A DNA stretch of 64,000 nt from Psychrosphaera ytuae. Its GTDB lineage: Bacteria; Pseudomonadota; Gammaproteobacteria; Enterobacterales; Alteromonadaceae. The stretch is taken from NCBI RefSeq assembly GCF_017638545.1, contig NZ_CP072110.1, positions 2,294,001 through 2,358,000 on the forward strand. Reading direction: 5' to 3'. The notes beneath the pieces are model-generated. The model was given only the letters and a program-made list of their open reading frames with translations, was not told the DNA's origin and did not search any database. The stretch's first letter is position 1. Every line of letters begins with the position of its first letter. Below, one piece after another: positions 1 to 9,337 of this stretch. The position numbers and the translations under genes were made by a program.

Positions 1-641
1 GGACGCCTATTGTGGGTAACGATACAGGTTTGAAAAAACCTACCATTTTACCTGGCTCAGTGTACGTTAATTTTAACGAAAGATTACAGCTTCCGACGAT
101 GTGGATGCACTTTCCTATAGAGTTTGCCTTTTTGTTTTGTGAAAAGTTAGCGTTTTGGCACTCAGATTTATTGTGTAGTCGAAGTGATATGAAACAGTAT
201 GCCAAGACCTTTGAAGCGTTAAAACCAGGAGAAATGGCCGCAGTTAAGCATACACATGGGTGGTGGGGTCTAAAAGACAGGTTTAGAAATCATTTTGGTG
301 AGTTAGTTGCCTGTACAACAAAAGAAGCAAGCTTAGATCAGTTCAACAATGGTTGTGGCTGGTGGAGGCATATCGAGCATCATCCTAACTTCGATAAGGC
401 ATTTCATAAAGGAGCTAAGTATTATTACGAGCATGGGACCGGAACTTGGGTTTGGAATAAGAAATTTAAAGGCGTTGTCAAAACATTAAAAGTGAATGAA
501 AAAGATGGGCATGCTTCAGCAAGGGTAAACAACAAACCAGAACGAGCCACGAAAGCCGAAGAGTTAAACGAATATTCTGATCTAGCTGATATTACCAAGG
601 CCTTGAAGATAGACGACTTGTTACCGATGGTTAAACAATAA
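1..641 (+). CDS. Unknown protein of the polysaccharide locus (5' partial)
   Basis: The reading frame is open to the left edge of the window (it reads Thr-Pro-Ile before the GTG at 12), so this is probably the C-terminal ~213 residues of a longer protein rather than a gene starting at 12. The visible part is soluble-looking and unusually rich in Trp, His and Phe (for example WMHFPIEFAF, HTHGWWGLKD, GCGWWRHIEHH), with a Lys-rich tail. I do not recognise a family. Its stop codon overlaps the ATG of the next gene by one base (TAATG), so the two are almost certainly translated together, and the neighbours are polysaccharide-decorating enzymes. A role as a glycosyltransferase or modifying enzyme is only a guess from context. 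Confidence 0.7.
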   Translation, partial: TPIVGNDTGLKKPTILPGSVYVNFNERLQLPTMWMHFPIEFAFLFCEKLAFWHSDLLCSRSDMKQYAKTFEALKPGEMAAVKHTHGWWGLKDRFRNHFGELVACTTKEASLDQFNNGCGWWRHIEHHPNFDKAFHKGAKYYYEHGTGTWVWNKKFKGVVKTLKVNEKDGHASARVNNKPERATKAEELNEYSDLADITKALKIDDLLPMVKQ

Positions 642-1522
642 TGAAGAAGCTTAGTGATAGGTTGGTACTAAGTGCGCGGTCAAATGTGTATCACTACACT
701 AAAGATGTGCTCAATTTTGGTAAAGTTTTAGAAGCAAAATTTAGCAATAGCAACAAACGTATCAATGCTTTTTGGTGGTCAGATATACTCAATTTCGGTG
801 ATTTGTTTACACCTGACATAGTCAAATCCTTAGGGTATATACCAATCAGAGAATCTGCCCAACAGTCCGATATTGTAGGAGTTGGCTCAATTTTAGGTGC
901 GGTACCTGAAAATTATAAAGGGACGATACTTGGCTCTGGGATCATCAGCCCTAACACAGATAAACGCTATCCAAATGCACATTTTGCCGCGGCCAGAGGC
1001 GAACTAACGAAACAGGTGTTGGGGTTAAGTCCTAAGACCCCGACAGGGGACTTTGGAATTTTGGCCTCTAAGATGTACGGTAGTAAGCAAAAAAAATACA
1101 AAGTTGGTTTGGTTCCACACTATGTAGACCGCTTTAATCCCTGGGTTTATAGAGTTAAACAACGCATGGGGAGCGACTGTATAATTATTGATGTTCAGGA
1201 TACTCCTAAAACAGTTTCAAAGAAGATTTCACAGTGTGAGGTAGTGGTCTCGTCGTCCATGCATGGAATAATCGTTGCAGACTCATACAATATACCTAAT
1301 GTATGGATACAATTAAGTGACAAGGTAATCGGAGATGGTTTTAAGTTTCACGATTACAATAGTTCGATTAACTGTGAGCAAGAGTGTCAGATCATAAAGA
1401 GTGTCTCTGACGTTCTCAATTTCGATAAGGTTGCTGTGTTAAAAGAACCAAAAACCATAGAGCGAAAAATAGATGAGTTATGGCAAATTGCAGAAAAGGA
1501 GTTCGATGTATTAAGCGTTTAA
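641..1522 (+). CDS. Polysaccharide pyruvyltransferase-like protein (ExoV/CsaB type)
   Basis: Probable polysaccharide pyruvyl transferase of 293 residues, an enzyme class that moves pyruvate from phosphoenolpyruvate onto a sugar as a ketal. What is seen: an N-terminal WWSDILNFGDLFTPDIV segment, matching the NxGD region of the family, and a C-terminal block VVSSSMHGIIVADSYNIP followed by GDGFKFHDY, the usual Ser/His-containing signature near the donor site. There is no signal peptide or membrane segment, so it should act in the cytoplasm on lipid-linked repeat units. It overlaps the upstream gene by one base and is followed 23 bases later by an acyltransferase gene, so the three look like one decoration operon. 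The acceptor sugar cannot be read from sequence, and some family members are not pyruvyl transferases. Confidence 0.8.
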   Translation: MKKLSDRLVLSARSNVYHYTKDVLNFGKVLEAKFSNSNKRINAFWWSDILNFGDLFTPDIVKSLGYIPIRESAQQSDIVGVGSILGAVPENYKGTILGSGIISPNTDKRYPNAHFAAARGELTKQVLGLSPKTPTGDFGILASKMYGSKQKKYKVGLVPHYVDRFNPWVYRVKQRMGSDCIIIDVQDTPKTVSKKISQCEVVVSSSMHGIIVADSYNIPNVWIQLSDKVIGDGFKFHDYNSSINCEQECQIIKSVSDVLNFDKVAVLKEPKTIERKIDELWQIAEKEFDVLSV

Positions 1523-1545
1523 TCGCTTTTTGAATTTGAAATATT

Positions 1546-2622
1546 GTGAAGAGACTTGAGCTTTTAGACTATAGTAGGTTTTGTGCGGCTTTTATTGTAG
1601 TCATGTATCACTATACTTTTAATGGCATATCGAATGGAAAAGTAACATCGATAAGTGCATTGCCAGAGATTGATTTTATTACCAGATATGGCTATCTGGG
1701 AGTAGAGTTTTTTTTCATGATTAGTGGGTATGTAATCTTTTTTTCGGCGAAAAATCGAACTGCTTTAAAATTTGCTGTGAATAGAGCCGTCAGGCTTTTT
1801 CCAGCATATTGGTTTGCGGTGCTGTTTACATCATTTTTTGCGTATTTTTGGGGAGGGGAGTTAATGTCAACTTCCCTGCTGAGAAGCGTTGCTAATCTTA
1901 CGATGATTCACTCCTTTTTTGGTGTAAGTAATGTTGACGGTGTTTATTGGACGCTGGCCTATGAAATAACATTCTACTTTTTCGTCTTCTGTCTTTTACT
2001 TGTTGGCTTAAAAAATAGGTTACGGCTACTGTTTATTTGTTGGCCTTTTTTGCTTTTAGTGTGTTACTTGGTGGAAATTAATGGTTATCCATTGCTAGGC
2101 GGTTACTACTATTACTTTGCTGCCGGGTGTGTTTTTGCTGTTCTTATGGAAAAGAAGTCGAAAGCCGGTTATTTATCATTGGCTATTTCCTATCTTCTTT
2201 GCTTGGATTATTCAACGAAAAAAGCGGTAATTTTTACGGAATTAAAAGGTGTATATTTTTCGGAGTTTGTAATTGCTGCTATAGTGACAATCTTCTTTAT
2301 GTTGTTCCTTTTTCAAAACACAAAGTTTGGTCAAGCAACCAAGTTACCACATTCAAAGACTATTGGTAATCTCACTTATCCGATTTATTTAATTCACGCA
2401 CATGTTGGTTATATGTGTTTGAACCAATTTGCAACCCAAGAAAGTGCAGGATTTGTAATATTTGCAATTACGTTAGTGGTAATAGGAGTTGCATACCTTA
2501 TTAATCGATTGATTGAGGACAGGTTCCATAATGTTTGGGTTACAATATTCTCTCGACTGATAATAAACTCAGGTCAATTTATTGAGGGATACCTCATAAA
2601 GTGGGGAGCCAGATACCCTTGA
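1546..2622 (+). CDS. Membrane acyltransferase 3 family protein (OafA-like)
   Basis: Integral membrane O-acyltransferase of 358 residues that would acylate (often acetylate) sugar residues of the polysaccharide. The N-terminus has the family signature LLDYSRFCAAFIVVMYHY with the conserved Arg and His, followed by GYLGVEFFFMISGYVIFF. About ten hydrophobic segments fill the rest, and there is no C-terminal SGNH domain, so this is the short membrane-only form. The start is GTG at 1546; no clear ribosome binding site is visible, and translation may depend on the upstream genes. The 3' end overlaps the 3' end of the convergent flippase gene by 29 bases. The acyl donor and target sugar are unknown. 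Confidence 0.85.
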   Translation: MKRLELLDYSRFCAAFIVVMYHYTFNGISNGKVTSISALPEIDFITRYGYLGVEFFFMISGYVIFFSAKNRTALKFAVNRAVRLFPAYWFAVLFTSFFAYFWGGELMSTSLLRSVANLTMIHSFFGVSNVDGVYWTLAYEITFYFFVFCLLLVGLKNRLRLLFICWPFLLLVCYLVEINGYPLLGGYYYYFAAGCVFAVLMEKKSKAGYLSLAISYLLCLDYSTKKAVIFTELKGVYFSEFVIAAIVTIFFMLFLFQNTKFGQATKLPHSKTIGNLTYPIYLIHAHVGYMCLNQFATQESAGFVIFAITLVVIGVAYLINRLIEDRFHNVWVTIFSRLIINSGQFIEGYLIKWGARYP

Positions 2623-4093
2623 CCTTTTTGATCGCGCTTTTGAATTGAGCGACAGCAAATTGAAAACCAAACTCCCAAATATAGTGCTTGTTTCGTAAAG
2701 CAAAACTCAAAGCCAGCCAAATTAGGAAATACCCAATCGCGGAGATAAATACGATTGCCAATAAACTGAATAACGGTACTCCAATTGCAGAAGAGACAGG
2801 ACTTTGTAATAAGAGAATTAAAGCTCCCATGATAAATGAGGCGACAACTGGTATTAGTAAGGCCCTTAGAACTAGATTAATTTCGTAATTAATATAGAGC
2901 TTTGCAATTACAATTGATAATGAAAGCACCAATATACCAACAACAGTTCTATACACAGCGAAATCTTCTAAGGTAACTAAGCTTTCTAACAAAAATGCCA
3001 GAGAAACAAGAATAATCCCAATTAGATCGAGCAAGCCAATGCTCCAAAACTTAGATTTTAATGTAAAGATGATTTTGTAAGCACCATTAGTAACAAATGT
3101 AATCATTAAAAAAGATAAGTAGGCTAGAACAGGTGTAGTTTCTACCCATTGCTCCCCGAATAATATTAGAACTATCTGATCAGCCAACAAAAAAATGCCC
3201 AAGGCGGCAGGTACTACCAAAGAGTATGAAAGACCTAAATATTTGAATAGGTGGTTTTTTAGTTTTGCTGAGTCGTCTTGAATTTTGGCTAGTGATGAAT
3301 AAAGAGGTTGAGTCAATGGGGCGATAGCCTCTGTATAAGGTAATATCGAAAACTCTTGACCAATACTATAGTGTCCAGTAGCGGATGAACCGAACTTTTT
3401 ACTGATAATCAGTATGTCTAATTTGGCTCTGATATATCCAATCACAGAGGTAACAAAAATACCTCGAGCAAACTTAAATTGAGCTTTTACATTTTCCAAT
3501 GTTAGTTTTAGGTTTGATGGAGCAACAAAATAAGAAATCATGACGATTAAAAAGCTTGAAAATATGTTGGCAAAAACTAAAGCCCAATAGTCCCTCAAAA
3601 TAAACCCCATAGTTATCGTAAAAATAACCGTCAACAGCTTAGAGCTTATATCAATGGTAGAAATTGTTCTGAAATCCATATTTCTCTTTCGGATAATAAG
3701 GGCGGGAGATCTCAAACTGTCTAATATCGCGATTAAACTTGTCCATTGCAGCACAGCATCTAAGCGGGGCTCATTCATAAAAGAAGCTATACTCGATGAA
3801 AAAATAAATAGGCACAAACCTACGGTCGATTTGAGTATTAGGTTAAGTGTCCATGCCGTAAACAGACAACTATCTGAAACTTCTTTTTGTTTTATTACAA
3901 ATTGTTCAGTTCCGGTATGTGACAGAGCATCAAATAACATCAAAACAAAAAGGGCCTGAGCTGCTATGCCGTAGTCATCAGGAGATAGTATTCGTACTAA
4001 TATTAAGGTACTTATAATCCCAGCAAATCGTCCAATCCACCGCGCGACGATGACCCATTTATATGAGTTAAGTAAAATATTGGCAGAGCTCAA
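2594..4093 (-). CDS. Oligosaccharide flippase, Wzx/MATE type
   Basis: Polysaccharide flippase of 499 residues, expected to move undecaprenyl-linked repeat units across the inner membrane. The hydropathy pattern of 12-14 membrane segments, the N-terminal WIGRFAGIISTLILVRILSPDDYG block and the RAKLDILIISKKFGSSATGHYS block are typical of Wzx / lipopolysaccharide-export (WzxC-like) proteins. The start is TTG at 4093, preceded eight bases upstream by AGGA, so the rare start codon looks genuine. It is the last gene of the leftward exopolysaccharide operon, 31 bases after the O-ligase gene, and its 3' end overlaps the acyltransferase gene. Wzx together with a Wzy-like ligase/polymerase implies a Wzy-dependent assembly route. 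Confidence 0.87.
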   Translation of the reverse strand: MSSANILLNSYKWVIVARWIGRFAGIISTLILVRILSPDDYGIAAQALFVLMLFDALSHTGTEQFVIKQKEVSDSCLFTAWTLNLILKSTVGLCLFIFSSSIASFMNEPRLDAVLQWTSLIAILDSLRSPALIIRKRNMDFRTISTIDISSKLLTVIFTITMGFILRDYWALVFANIFSSFLIVMISYFVAPSNLKLTLENVKAQFKFARGIFVTSVIGYIRAKLDILIISKKFGSSATGHYSIGQEFSILPYTEAIAPLTQPLYSSLAKIQDDSAKLKNHLFKYLGLSYSLVVPAALGIFLLADQIVLILFGEQWVETTPVLAYLSFLMITFVTNGAYKIIFTLKSKFWSIGLLDLIGIILVSLAFLLESLVTLEDFAVYRTVVGILVLSLSIVIAKLYINYEINLVLRALLIPVVASFIMGALILLLQSPVSSAIGVPLFSLLAIVFISAIGYFLIWLALSFALRNKHYIWEFGFQFAVAQFKSAIKKVKGIWLPTL

Positions 4094-4124
4094 TTGTTAT
4101 TCCTGCGAAATGATAGAGGCGTCA

Positions 4125-5402
4125 TTACGGTAGTTCATTCTTCGGTTCGTGGGCATTTTTCAAAATTAGCTTACAACTTACTATTAAGGCTATCAGCCAC
4201 ATGGATATTTCTAAAACTTTACTATTAGAAAACTGACTCGCGACCATTACGCCAACTAAGCCAGAGGAAGCCCCTAGCATAATAAGTTTAATTGTCTCAT
4301 CATCGTTACAATATTTTTGTTTATGTCTTACCGAGAAAACTGCAATACCAATTATTAAAAAGAAGATTGAACTGCCTATAAGACCATGATCGACCATGAA
4401 GGCTAAAGTTATATTGTGTGAGGCTCTACGAGCACCTGCTTCAGTTTGAGTCATGTAAGACTCATCGATGTAAAATGGGCTCAGTACTAAAGTGCCTCGA
4501 TGTCCAAAACCTAATATTGGGTAATCTTTGAACATGTTCCATTGTCCTTCGATTATGACCAATCGAGAGTACGCACTTTTATCAATTTGTTCTGTATCAC
4601 TGACACTATTTATCTGTTTTATTCGGTCAATAATTAAAGGTCCCAACATAAAAGAGGCAAGGATGACCGCCGCAAAAGCCCAACGCAATATTTGAGTTTT
4701 TTTATGCTTTGGGCTGTACCAAATGAAAAATAGGCCTGCCAATGCTAATCCTACTAACCCGCCTCGACTACCCGTCATAAAGAATAGATTACCAACAAGA
4801 GCTAGTGGTATAAAAATTAAATAGCGTCTGTTCAAGTTAGTAATAACTATAACTGAAGAAATGAAAATAATTCCTACTAAATGTATTGCCAAAAGGTTGG
4901 CGTCATTTATGCCAGGTAAACCAGCCGCTTCGAATCGACCTGATACGTGAGTTTGTAAGGCATTCAAACCAATATAAGCTGCGCCAATACAGTTAGTGAC
5001 TATAACTGCAAGAAGCCTAGTTTTATTGTTGACCAGACGAATGATCAGATAATAAAGAACGAGGAGTTTAAACAATAAAACAACATAGACTTGATGAAGA
5101 GACGGAAAATCTACCCATGTTAGCTGCAATGCAACATATATAAATAGCATAACGAGTAATTTACTCTCTTTAGACTCCAACCAATTAAATTTATTTTTAT
5201 CGTTAATAAACGTACTAATTAACGTAATTACTGCAACGATCAGTGTCCAACGCAGTTCTGGCAAAAATGCACCCCAGTATTTCCCTGGCGGGTGCATATA
5301 AAATACGAAGAAATACAGGAGCAAACCAACAAAAGGCCTCTTGAGTGCTACTAAACACCCAATAGTAAATACAGCAAGAAACCCCAGTGCAGTAATTGGC
5401 AT
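4125..5402 (-). CDS. O-antigen ligase/polymerase family protein, exosortase A-associated
   Basis: Polytopic membrane protein of 425 residues in the Wzy_C / O-antigen ligase superfamily. The N-terminus (GFLAVFTIGCLVALKRPFVG, then FYMHPPGKYWG) and overall length fit the subgroup found beside exosortase A and named putative O-glycosylation ligase (TIGR03097). A large periplasmic loop between the later membrane segments contains LGFGHRGTLVLSP and RASHNITLAFMVDHG, with the Arg and His residues usual in this family. It would either polymerise repeat units or attach glycan to exported PEP-CTERM proteins; the literature leaves this open. It lies six bases after the GT4 gene and 31 before the flippase gene in the same operon. 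Confidence 0.83.
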   Translation of the reverse strand: MPITALGFLAVFTIGCLVALKRPFVGLLLYFFVFYMHPPGKYWGAFLPELRWTLIVAVITLISTFINDKNKFNWLESKESKLLVMLFIYVALQLTWVDFPSLHQVYVVLLFKLLVLYYLIIRLVNNKTRLLAVIVTNCIGAAYIGLNALQTHVSGRFEAAGLPGINDANLLAIHLVGIIFISSVIVITNLNRRYLIFIPLALVGNLFFMTGSRGGLVGLALAGLFFIWYSPKHKKTQILRWAFAAVILASFMLGPLIIDRIKQINSVSDTEQIDKSAYSRLVIIEGQWNMFKDYPILGFGHRGTLVLSPFYIDESYMTQTEAGARRASHNITLAFMVDHGLIGSSIFFLIIGIAVFSVRHKQKYCNDDETIKLIMLGASSGLVGVMVASQFSNSKVLEISMWLIALIVSCKLILKNAHEPKNELP

Positions 5403-5408
5403 CGATGA

Positions 5409-6569
5409 CTACCCTTGAGCCTTCACGTTGTCTGTCCCCTTGATTAGAATCTGACCCAATCCCACAACTCGCTTGGAATTCTCGTGCCACACAAAGCCTT
5501 TGTCGATGACGCTTTGTTTGACAGCTTGGCGTTTGGCTTGATGTTGCTGGTAGTTGGTGATGGCTTCTGTGAGTGCAGCTTTAAATGCACTAGCGTCACC
5601 TTTGTCAAAAAATAGCGCGGTATCGTCCGATAGGATTTCTTCGATGTTTGGTGTACGCGGGGCTATGATCAACGACCCGACAGCCATGTACTCAAACATT
5701 TTAAGTGGTGAGGCATATGCCGTTACGTCTGGCTGCAACGCAATATCGAACTCTTTGACGTAGTCTAAGACTTTGTCACGGATTACTAGGCCTTTAAACT
5801 CGACTTTATCGGCGATGCCGAGATCGGCTGCTTGTTGTTTTAACTCTGGTAAAATCGCGCCATCGCCAATACAAACTAACTTAAGCGGAAGCTCTTTGTG
5901 CTCTGCAATGGCTTCGATGGCTTTGTCCATACCGTGCCAAGGGTGAATAAATCCGGTAAACCCTATGATGATCTCTGGTTTGTCTTGTTGAATTGGTGTC
6001 GCCAGCATCTCATCAATAAATGGCTGACGAACGCCATTGTGGATAACTTCGATATTTTGTTCGGGAACACCTGCAGCTCTCACATGATCTGCCAATACAT
6101 CGGTCACTGGCAAACATTTGTCGGCACCACGCCAGGTATAGTTTTCGATTTTTTTAGCAAAGCGTTTAAGCGATAAACCACTGTAGCGGCTACGCTCTTC
6201 TACAAGAGGGGCATTGATTTCAAGAATCAGCGGAATACCAAACAGTTTAGATGCCCAGACACCTGCAGGCTGATACAAATTATAGCGCTCGTAGATAAAT
6301 TCTGGTTTGAACTGTTTGATGGCTACTGCAAGCTTGATGAACACCCATAAACTGTACGTCAGCTCGAGTAGTTCGTAGATAAACGCGGGAAGTGCAGCCT
6401 TTAACTTACTAACAAAACCACCATCGTGACCAAATTCAGATTGTTCGTTGACGGTTGGCGCAACAAACTTCAACTCGTGGCCTTGCTCTAACAGCGCATT
6501 GGTTAGCTCTTCTACATGCACAAACTGACCATCTTTAGAGGCAATGCGATGGTGGTATAAAATTTTCAT
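5409..6569 (-). CDS. Glycosyltransferase family 4, exosortase A-associated type
   Basis: Retaining GT-B glycosyltransferase of 386 residues that adds a sugar to the lipid-linked repeat unit in the cytoplasm. The N-terminal domain starts MKILYHHRIASKDGQFVHVEEL, the usual acceptor-binding half. The C-terminal domain carries GFTGFIHPWHGMDKAIEA and LQPDVTAYASPLKMFEYMAVG with the E-x7-E-like donor motif. It resembles the Daro_2409-like glycosyltransferases found in XrtA loci. The start ATG overlaps the stop of the upstream amidotransferase gene by four bases (ATGA), so the two are translationally coupled. Sugar specificity cannot be inferred. The region shows no frame disruption. Confidence 0.87.
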   Translation of the reverse strand: MKILYHHRIASKDGQFVHVEELTNALLEQGHELKFVAPTVNEQSEFGHDGGFVSKLKAALPAFIYELLELTYSLWVFIKLAVAIKQFKPEFIYERYNLYQPAGVWASKLFGIPLILEINAPLVEERSRYSGLSLKRFAKKIENYTWRGADKCLPVTDVLADHVRAAGVPEQNIEVIHNGVRQPFIDEMLATPIQQDKPEIIIGFTGFIHPWHGMDKAIEAIAEHKELPLKLVCIGDGAILPELKQQAADLGIADKVEFKGLVIRDKVLDYVKEFDIALQPDVTAYASPLKMFEYMAVGSLIIAPRTPNIEEILSDDTALFFDKGDASAFKAALTEAITNYQQHQAKRQAVKQSVIDKGFVWHENSKRVVGLGQILIKGTDNVKAQG

Positions 6570-8518
6570 TTTTTGTTTTGATCCGATGTTTTAATCAGTG
6601 GCTTCATTCCGTTTTGTTTAAGAAACTCAGCAAAAACCGACAGTGACCAAAGGGTCATTCCTAAATTCTTTTTACCAGAATAATGTTGTTCGATTAGGCT
6701 GTCTATGCCGGGCATGTTAAACATTTCTGATGAGGCTAAGTGCTCTAGTTGCATGCGCTTACGCAGCTCGCTCTGGGTCATCATTCTAAACCATTCGTCC
6801 ATAGGAGAGGTAAAGCTTTTTTTGCGGCGATTTACGACCGCTTTAGGTATGAGTGACTTGGCGATGGTTCTTAACAATAATTTGGCATTACTGCCTTTTA
6901 TGTTTTGGTCACTTGATTTGCTAATCCATTGTTCGACGAGACGATGATCTAAAAACGGAACGCGCGCTTCAATGCTGTTGGCCATTGTGGTTCGGTCGAC
7001 TTTGGTTAGGATGTTGCCTGGTAAGTACGTCTTAAAGTCGATGTATTGTGCTTTTTTGATGCAGTCGCCCACGGTCACTTTGTCAGCGAAGGTTTTGAAA
7101 TAATGTCGCGATGAGTAGCCATCGAGTTGGGAAAGTAATTTGTCTGAAAAAATCTGCTGCAAAATTTCAGGTGAATTGATACTCATGGCGCGATGAAAAT
7201 TACTCACAAAGTCATTATTTAATGCTTCAAGTGTTGAATGCGCTCGCAAAAATTGTGGTGCCCATGGAAGTTCGGGATAAACCTTGGCTAAAAATTTAAA
7301 AACCGGCGTTGATACGCGTTTGGGCAAGAGGTTTTTGAGTTTGCCTTCTAGTTTTAATAGACGATAGTTGCGATATCCCAAAAATAACTCGTCTGCACCA
7401 TCACCTGACAACATGACAGTAACTTGCTTTTTAGCTTGTTTGGTTAGCAAGTAGGTTGGGATAGCTGAGTTATCGGCAAAGGGCTCATCAAACATCTTTA
7501 TTAGCTCTGGCAGATAATCAAAGGTGTTACAACTGACTGTCATTGCTGTATGTTTGGTCTGTACCTGACTAGCGACTTGTTCGGCTTGTTGTGACTCATC
7601 ATAGTCTGTCTGATCAAAACCCATCGAAAAAGTAGAGACATTTTGATGGCGATTCATTTGTGAGACTATTATAGATGAGTCGACACCGCCGGATAAAAAC
7701 GCGCCCACCGGCACATCTGCAATTGTTTGCTTATCGATTGCATCACAAAGAAGCGCTTGTCCTTGCTCGAACTCTTGTTGTGTCGTTGAATTTGTTGGAG
7801 AGTTTATCGCCTTGAGACAATCCCAATATTGTATTGAATTGACATCTGTAAAGCTGTCAGGATTGTTCAAACTCAACTGGATATAGTGTCCCGCCTCTAG
7901 TTTGTTTATTCCCTTGTAGATTGAATAAGGCTCCGGAATATAACCTAATGAAAAATAGTCGCTAATCGCTCTTGGGTTGAGTTGAACTTGAGTATCTGGA
8001 TGTGCAGTTATGGCCTTGAGCTCTGAGCCAAAGAGCAATTTGTTGTCGGGAGTTTGATGCCAATAAACGGGTTTTATACCGAGTCGATCTCTGGCAATTA
8101 AAACAGTGTCGTTTTGTTTGTCGAATAGAACAAAAGCGAACATCCCGTTTAACTTGTATAAAAAATCAACTCCCCATTGCTCATAAGCTTTAGCCAGCAC
8201 CTCGGTGTCACACACACTATTAAAATGATGACCAAGGCCGATGAGCTCGGTTCTTAATTCACTGTGGTTGTATATTTCACCGTTGTACACCAGTACGCTA
8301 ACGTCGGTTAATAGCGGCTGATGACCATTGTTGATATCGATAATTGACAGTCTTGTATGACCAAGCTGCACTTGTTGATTATCGCTAATGAAGTAGCCGA
8401 TATCATCCGGGCCACGATGATGAAGGGTCTGAGTGAGTTGAGCTAATACGGTCTGACTTGTGTTGGTGTCTAGTCCTTTAGCCTCTGGTGAATTGATTAG
8501 CGCAACAAATCCACACAT
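6566..8518 (-). CDS. Asparagine synthetase-like amidotransferase, exosortase A-associated
   Basis: Glutamine-dependent amidotransferase of 650 residues, two-domain like AsnB. I set the start at 8518 because it makes Cys2 (MCGFVALIN) the processed N-terminal nucleophile; an upstream in-frame start at 8566 would bury it. Residues 2-215 form the class II glutaminase domain (HHRGPDD, VYNGEIYNH). Residues ~250-600 form the synthetase domain with the ATP PP-loop SGGVDSS at 276-282 and VMLSGDGADELFLGYR. It matches the XrtA-locus amidotransferase 1 group (TIGR03108), thought to amidate a sugar acid of the polysaccharide rather than make asparagine. It begins two bases after the GT2 stop codon and overlaps the GT4 gene by four bases. 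Confidence 0.88.
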   Translation of the reverse strand: MCGFVALINSPEAKGLDTNTSQTVLAQLTQTLHHRGPDDIGYFISDNQQVQLGHTRLSIIDINNGHQPLLTDVSVLVYNGEIYNHSELRTELIGLGHHFNSVCDTEVLAKAYEQWGVDFLYKLNGMFAFVLFDKQNDTVLIARDRLGIKPVYWHQTPDNKLLFGSELKAITAHPDTQVQLNPRAISDYFSLGYIPEPYSIYKGINKLEAGHYIQLSLNNPDSFTDVNSIQYWDCLKAINSPTNSTTQQEFEQGQALLCDAIDKQTIADVPVGAFLSGGVDSSIIVSQMNRHQNVSTFSMGFDQTDYDESQQAEQVASQVQTKHTAMTVSCNTFDYLPELIKMFDEPFADNSAIPTYLLTKQAKKQVTVMLSGDGADELFLGYRNYRLLKLEGKLKNLLPKRVSTPVFKFLAKVYPELPWAPQFLRAHSTLEALNNDFVSNFHRAMSINSPEILQQIFSDKLLSQLDGYSSRHYFKTFADKVTVGDCIKKAQYIDFKTYLPGNILTKVDRTTMANSIEARVPFLDHRLVEQWISKSSDQNIKGSNAKLLLRTIAKSLIPKAVVNRRKKSFTSPMDEWFRMMTQSELRKRMQLEHLASSEMFNMPGIDSLIEQHYSGKKNLGMTLWSLSVFAEFLKQNGMKPLIKTSDQNKK

Positions 8519-8520
8519 GG

Positions 8521-9333
8521 TTAACTGTGTCGCTCCATTTTTTTGTAAAGGCCGTTTAGGCTCCAAAAATAACCATGCTTTTTAAATAAATAGAACAAAC
8601 CACCTAGATGAGAAAAATGGAATTTGGACAATTTGAAGCCACGCGATAATTCTTGCGCATCATGAACCATTTGTACATTTGGAACATAGGTGATCTTAAA
8701 CCCTGATTTCCAAACTCTAATGCAGTAATCAACGTCTTCAGGAGAGTAAAAGATGTTTTCATCTAGCAACCCCGTTTTGTTTACACATTCTCTGGTGATC
8801 AACCAGCAGGCAGAAATGGCGTAATCGACATCGACAGGCTCTGATTGGGATTTTAAATCAGTGTCTTTGGCTTCCATGTCTTTTAGGAATAAAAAGCGTT
8901 TGGCTTTTTGCCAAAGGGTAGGGAAGACATCACAAGACAACTGAAAATTACCGCTGGCATAAGTGAGTTTGGGTACCACAATGCCTGCCTCTGGATGCAG
9001 ACGACTGTATTCGATAAGGTGAGTTAAACACTCTGGAGTAATGTAAGCATCGGAATCGAGAACTAAAACGAACTCACCTGTGGCTTGTCTTATTGCGCTG
9101 TTTCGAGAAAACGTAGTGCCTGTATTCTCTTTAAAGAAAATCGGCTTAATGATTTCTGGGTATCGCGATTGATAGTCTTTTAGCAATTCGACACTACCGT
9201 CTAAACTGCCGTTATCAACAACAAAAATTTCACTGTCACCTGAAAGTTCAGAATAGGAATCAAGTAACGAATCTAGACACTTTGGTAAGGTGTTTACTGA
9301 ATTGAACGATAAAATAACAGCTGAGACGATCAT
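8521..9333 (-). CDS. Glycosyltransferase family 2
   Basis: Inverting GT-A glycosyltransferase of 270 residues, rhamnosyltransferase-like in layout. It begins with SAVILSFNSVNTLPKCLDSL, has the nucleotide-sugar motifs FVVDNGSLDGS and VLVLDSDAYITPE (the metal-binding DxD equivalent), and a later ED block in IFYSPEDVDYCIRVWKSG that normally supplies the catalytic base. No membrane segments are present, so it acts at the cytoplasmic face. It sits four bases after the exosortase gene and two bases before the amidotransferase start, deep in the leftward operon. The donor and acceptor are unknown; the family assignment is secure. Confidence 0.88.
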   Translation of the reverse strand: MIVSAVILSFNSVNTLPKCLDSLLDSYSELSGDSEIFVVDNGSLDGSVELLKDYQSRYPEIIKPIFFKENTGTTFSRNSAIRQATGEFVLVLDSDAYITPECLTHLIEYSRLHPEAGIVVPKLTYASGNFQLSCDVFPTLWQKAKRFLFLKDMEAKDTDLKSQSEPVDVDYAISACWLITRECVNKTGLLDENIFYSPEDVDYCIRVWKSGFKITYVPNVQMVHDAQELSRGFKLSKFHFSHLGGLFYLFKKHGYFWSLNGLYKKMERHS

Positions 9334-9337
9334 TGTA

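Noticed and set aside
2127..2369. An 80-residue frame within the acyltransferase gene
   Set aside because: It is an out-of-frame shadow of a clear membrane acyltransferase.
6566..8566. Longer start of the amidotransferase at 8566
   Set aside because: It would place 16 residues before the catalytic Cys2 and overlap the GT2 coding sequence.
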